Source: CAYMND01 sp964465065 (GTDB lineage: Bacteria; Acidobacteriota; Aminicenantia; UBA2199). From it: a stretch of 11,298 nt of DNA. The translations under genes were made by a program, and so were the position numbers. The stretch spans positions 1-11,298 of the forward strand of contig CAYXHZ010000080.1 of the NCBI GenBank assembly GCA_964465065.1, in the 5' to 3' direction. This document shows positions 8,413-11,298 of the stretch, piece after piece; within the stretch, counting starts at the first letter, position 1; each line of letters opens with the position of its first letter. The notes below the pieces were generated by a model, which saw only the letters and a program-made list of their open reading frames with translations, was not told the origin of the DNA and did not search any database.

Positions 8413-9510
8413 TTATTTAGCGGCGGTGATGACTCTGACTTTGTCTCCGTTTTTGACGGAACTCTTGCCGGCTGTGACCACCCGGTCGCCGTCCCGCAAG
8501 CCGTCGACGACCTCGACCTTGGCCCCGCTCTCGAAATCGGTTTTGATTTCCAGCTTGGTCACCGTGTCGGCTTCGTCGAGCCGGAACACGAACACCTTGC
8601 CGCCTTCGTAAACCAGGGCTTCCTTGTTGACCAGCAGGGCGTTCTGATGGACGCTGCGGATCAGGCGGACGTTGACGAATTGACCGATGGCCAGTTTATT
8701 TCCGGAATCGTCGGCCGCCACCGTCACCTTGACCGTACCGCTGTCCGGATCCACCGCCGGAGAGAAGCGTTTGACCTTGGCCGGAACATCGACTCCCGAG
8801 GCGCTGAGGAAGGCTTTCTGGCCGATCTGGATATCCTTGCGGTCCTGTTCGGGAACGTGCACCACGGCGATCTTTTCCTGGGTATCGATCACGGTGAAGG
8901 CCAGATCGCTGGTATTGACCTTGTTGCCGATCTTGATTTCCCGCCGCCCCACCAAGCCGTCGATGGGCGTGGTGATCCGGGTGTAGGAAAGCAGCAGTTT
9001 CTTGGTCTGCCAGTCGAGCCGGGCGGTTTCGGTGCTGAATCTCAACTTCTCGAAGGCGTCTTCGCTGATCATGTTCTTTTCGAACAGCTCTTTCTGCCGC
9101 TTCAACTCGGCAGCCAGCTGTTCGTAGTTGAGCCGCGACTTTTCCTCGTCCAGCTGCGCCTCACGATCATCGAGCCGGGCCAGCACATCACCTTTACGAA
9201 CCCGGTCGCCTTCATCCCTGACTATCTCCTCCAGGATGCCGCCGCTCATCGGGTATATCTTGACCTGTTTCTCTGAATCGACATTGCTGCTGAATACCAT
9301 TGACGAATCGATGTCACCGCGTTCCGTGGTGATGGCCGACACGGGCAACATCTCCATACCGCCTTTGGCAGCCTGGGCCCCCATGGGACCGTTTTTTTTC
9401 ACCCCGGTCTCTCCAGCCGGCGAGGCTGGCGAAGCCGGCCCGCTTTTCTTACACCCGACAACCGTCAACAGCGCCAACATCGTTACGATCAATACTTTCA
9501 TTCCACGCAT
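8413..9510 (-). CDS. Lipoprotein membrane-fusion (HlyD/AcrA-type) adaptor of the RND pump
   Basis: Periplasmic adaptor of 365 residues linking the RND permeases to an outer-membrane channel. The N-terminus has a lipoprotein signal with lipobox VVGC and Cys20; Lys follows at +2. A flexible Ser/Pro/Gly/Lys linker runs from about 22 to 52. The two lipoyl/barrel-sandwich halves are about 82-118 and 175-205, separated by a short coiled-coil hairpin (about 116-175). The hairpin contains Arg138, Leu142 and Ser149 in the RxxxLxxxxxxS spacing known from TolC-contacting adaptors. A beta-barrel domain (about 212-285) and a membrane-proximal domain (about 290-362) follow. The first ATG is chosen because GAGGAG lies nine bases upstream; a second ATG three codons on is too far from it. 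It is the first gene of the operon and divergent from the M14 gene. An A8 run encodes Lys38-Lys39-Asn40 in the linker. No TolC-type gene accompanies it here. Confidence 0.94.
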   Translation of the reverse strand: MRGMKVLIVTMLALLTVVGCKKSGPASPASPAGETGVKKNGPMGAQAAKGGMEMLPVSAITTERGDIDSSMVFSSNVDSEKQVKIYPMSGGILEEIVRDEGDRVRKGDVLARLDDREAQLDEEKSRLNYEQLAAELKRQKELFEKNMISEDAFEKLRFSTETARLDWQTKKLLLSYTRITTPIDGLVGRREIKIGNKVNTSDLAFTVIDTQEKIAVVHVPEQDRKDIQIGQKAFLSASGVDVPAKVKRFSPAVDPDSGTVKVTVAADDSGNKLAIGQFVNVRLIRSVHQNALLVNKEALVYEGGKVFVFRLDEADTVTKLEIKTDFESGAKVEVVDGLRDGDRVVTAGKSSVKNGDKVRVITAAK

Positions 9511-9665
9511 ATTCTATGTCTCCTCTAAAAAAGAAAGGGTTTTCAACGCAGATACAATATAAACGAGAATTGGCCGCAAAACGTTTTTCTTTTTTTCTGT
9601 TTTTTATTCATTTCGCATGCAGGATGGTGGCACACAAACCGTATTATTCCATTTTCGTCAAATTC

Positions 9666-9693
9666 AGGTGCCAGGCAATTTTTTTATTTCGTG
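9666..9693 (+). repeat. Short direct repeat, copy 1 (AGGTGCCAGGCAA plus T-run)
   Basis: AGGTGCCAGGCAA at 9666-9678 is followed by seven T, then ATTTCGTG. The same 13 bases, again followed by a T-run and CGTG, recur at 11247 in the same orientation. The core TGCCAGGCA is a 9-base palindrome. It is embedded in a wider inverted repeat here (AAATT at 9660-9664 and AATTT at 9677-9681). It lies upstream of the M14 promoter candidate. Confidence 0.6.
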
Positions 9694-9694
9694 G

Positions 9695-9724
9695 TTGATT
9701 ATCTAAAGTAAACTAATTTACAAT
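9695..9724 (+). promoter_or_regulatory. Likely sigma-70-type promoter of the M14 peptidase gene
   Basis: TTGATT (9695-9700) and TACAAT (9719-9724) are separated by 18 bases in AT-rich DNA. They match the consensus in four and five of six positions. Initiation near 9731 would give a leader of about 27 bases carrying the GGAGA ribosome binding site (9744-9748). The -10 lies in ATTTACAAT, the same nine bases as at the M64 promoter candidate. Confidence 0.5.
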
Positions 9725-9757
9725 AACATATTGTGAAAACATCGGAGACATTTTGAC

Positions 9758-11248
9758 ATGAAAAATCTACTGCTTGCCATCGTACTGTTGATCACGCAAA
9801 CGCTCCTGTTCTGCCAGCCCATGGAATTGACGAGCTACGATACCATGCTGGCTCGGCTTAATAAACTCGATCAGTCGAGTCCGTTGGTGTCCATGTCCAT
9901 GATCGGCAAAACCGCCCAGGGCCGAGACATTCCCGCCCTTTTTTTTTCCCGCGGTCGATTCGCCGCTCAAAGGCAAAAAAAACCACTGGCGCTGATCTTC
10001 TGTCAACAGCACGGCGACGAAGCTTCCGGCAAAGAAGCCGCTCTGCTTTTAGCCAACGAACTGCTCAAACGCAACGATAAAAGCCTGGACTTCCTCGATA
10101 TCATTCTGATTCCTTCCCTCAACCCGGACGGCTCGGAAATGAGACAGCGGCGCAACGGTAACAACCGCGACCTCAACCGCAACCATGTTCTGCTCAGCGA
10201 ACCGGAGACACTGGCCCTGCACAGGCTCTTTCAGGAATGGTTTCCGGAGATCACCCTCGACGTTCACGAGTACGGCGCCATTTCCAAGTGGTGGGTCAGC
10301 CGTGGAGTAGTCAAGAATGCCGACGAAATGCTGGGCTGGTTGAGCAATCTCAACATCGACTCTTCCATCCGCAGATACAGCCAGGACATCGTCTATCCAG
10401 CCATGAAACAGTTGATCGAAAACGACGGCTACATTCTATTCCCCTATACAGTCGGATCCCCCGATGAAAACGATCGTCTTCGCTATTCGACCAACGACAT
10501 CGACGACGGCCGTCAGAGCCTGGGAATCTACAACACCCTGTCATTCATCCTGGAAGGTAAGGGCTATGGCGGTGTCGGCAACAATCTGCGACGCCGCAGC
10601 GACTCGCAACTCAGCGCCATGAAAGCGTTTTTGAAAACCGTCGCCGACCGCAGCCAGACCATACTTTCTATGGTTCTCACAGCCCGTGCCCGATTACTGG
10701 AAAAAGTCGGACCCGATGAACGCGCCTTTACACGGATGGACTATTTTCCCGATCCCGGCCAACCGACCATCGCCTTCCCCGTTTTCAACCTTGAGGAATG
10801 GCGGGCCGAAACCCAAAACTGGCAGCGCTTTGAACCATTGGTGAAGGTTAAGAGAAGCGTTCGTCTTCCTGTTGCCTACATAGTTCCCGCGCAGGAGACG
10901 AACCTGATCGATATGCTGCAACGCCATCAGGTGCAGATGTTTCAACTGAAAGCCCCGGTCGCGGCCACGGTTGAAAGGTACCGGATACTTCATGTAGCCG
11001 CCCGAATCGAGGAAGAGCGATCCATGCCGGAATTCGATCTCGAAAAATCAGTGGAAAAAACAGAATTGAATACTGGAGACTTCGTCATTTTCTTGAATCA
11101 GCGGGCACGATTGTTGCTTCCGCTGCTGCTCGAGCCTGAATCCTCCTGGGGCATCATGACCGACACCGGCGGTTTGCCCAGTGCGTTCAGTTCTTACGCC
11201 CGGGAAGGCCATTGCTATCCGATCCTGCGCCTCACCGATTTGGAATAG
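9758..11248 (+). CDS. Exported M14-family zinc carboxypeptidase-like protein
   Basis: Predicted 496-residue metallopeptidase of family M14. A hydrophobic N-terminal signal (about 1-19) directs export; Cys19 follows Phe, so it is a poor lipobox and a soluble periplasmic or secreted protein is more likely. The zinc ligands are visible as HGDE (His85, Glu88) and DVHEYG (His170). Substrate-binding residues sit in RDLNRNH (137-143), where Asn140 and Arg141 match carboxypeptidase A Asn144 and Arg145. The catalytic base is Glu266 in FILEGKGYG. All key residues are present, so it should be active. Residues from about 340 to 496 form a C-terminal extension seen in large bacterial M14 proteins, with an LLEPESSWG motif. 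The substrate, a protein C-terminus or a peptidoglycan peptide, cannot be told. GGAGA nine bases upstream supports the start. Unlike its neighbours it uses TTA, CTA and TCA codons, and it contains T9 and A8 runs near its 5' end. Confidence 0.93.
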   Translation: MKNLLLAIVLLITQTLLFCQPMELTSYDTMLARLNKLDQSSPLVSMSMIGKTAQGRDIPALFFSRGRFAAQRQKKPLALIFCQQHGDEASGKEAALLLANELLKRNDKSLDFLDIILIPSLNPDGSEMRQRRNGNNRDLNRNHVLLSEPETLALHRLFQEWFPEITLDVHEYGAISKWWVSRGVVKNADEMLGWLSNLNIDSSIRRYSQDIVYPAMKQLIENDGYILFPYTVGSPDENDRLRYSTNDIDDGRQSLGIYNTLSFILEGKGYGGVGNNLRRRSDSQLSAMKAFLKTVADRSQTILSMVLTARARLLEKVGPDERAFTRMDYFPDPGQPTIAFPVFNLEEWRAETQNWQRFEPLVKVKRSVRLPVAYIVPAQETNLIDMLQRHQVQMFQLKAPVAATVERYRILHVAARIEEERSMPEFDLEKSVEKTELNTGDFVIFLNQRARLLLPLLLEPESSWGIMTDTGGLPSAFSSYAREGHCYPILRLTDLE

Positions 11249-11277
11249 GTGCCAGGCAACCTTTTTTATTATTCGTG
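11247..11277 (+). repeat. Short direct repeat, copy 2, overlapping the M14 stop codon
   Basis: AGGTGCCAGGCAA at 11247-11259 is identical to copy 1, then CC, a T6 run and ATTATTCGTG. It begins inside the TAG stop of the M14 gene. AGGTG and CAACCT can pair around CCAGG with one bulged A, followed by the T-run, so this copy could also act as a weak intrinsic terminator. No other copy was found in the window by eye. Confidence 0.55.
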
Positions 11278-11298
11278 CATTTCTGCCAGCAAAGTATT

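Larger units (their letters stand above)
9511..9757. other. AT-rich divergent intergenic region with control signals for both directions
   Basis: This 247-base spacer separates the adaptor gene (leftward) from the M14 gene (rightward) and is much richer in A and T than its surroundings, with several T-runs at 9585-9606. The rightward promoter candidate and one copy of a short repeat are listed separately. For the leftward operon only weak promoter-like pairs are visible, for example TTTTGC, 16 bases, TATTGT (the latter complementary to 9554-9559). No clear operator palindrome, riboswitch or small gene was recognised. Confidence 0.6.

Noticed and set aside
9391..9403. A AAA AAC heptamer in the adaptor gene as a programmed -1 frameshift site
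   Set aside because: It fits the slippery pattern in frame, but the -1 frame ends at TGA after 25 codons, no stimulating structure was recognised, and it lies in a flexible linker. It is more likely just Lys-Lys-Asn codons.
9806..9820. Possible lipobox at Cys19 of the M14 protein
   Set aside because: The residues before Cys are Leu-Leu-Phe. Phe at -1 is not accepted in normal lipoboxes, so a signal peptidase I substrate is more likely.

Overview
The window holds five protein-coding genes from a diderm (Gram-negative type) bacterium. The evidence for a diderm is a tripartite-type RND efflux operon, a lipoprotein membrane-fusion adaptor and two exported zinc peptidases. Four of the genes are GC-rich and avoid TTA, CTA and TCA codons; the rightmost gene uses them. 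The lineage cannot be fixed from the sequence. The gene set suits an environmental or uncultured diderm lineage, but that is inference.

Layout. At the left, on the + strand, is a secreted M64-family metallopeptidase (57-1469) with a possible promoter inside the first 40 bases. It converges on the efflux operon across a 69-base gap that contains a GC-rich hairpin. The operon runs on the - strand, in transcription order: a lipoprotein HlyD/AcrA-type adaptor (9510-8413), a large RND permease of 1224 residues (8383-4709) and a second, ordinary-sized RND permease of 1049 residues (4688-1539). The gaps are 29 and 20 bases, so the three are almost certainly one transcript. No outer-membrane channel gene is present, although the adaptor carries the hairpin motif used to contact TolC-type channels.

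Across an AT-rich divergent spacer of 247 bases lies an exported M14-family zinc carboxypeptidase-like protein (9758-11248, + strand). Its codon use is visibly different, and a short direct repeat lies in its upstream region and another over its stop codon.

Working together. The two unlike permeases with one adaptor suggest an MdtABC-like heteromeric pump borrowing a TolC-type channel from elsewhere in the genome. The first permease is unusual: about 195 residues with extra hydrophobic segments separate its two halves, where its partner has about 40. The two peptidases probably act outside the inner membrane. Nothing in the sequence links them functionally to the pump beyond adjacency. No complete undescribed system is evident; the expanded permease is the most distinctive object. 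No RNA genes, CRISPR arrays or insertion sequences were seen.
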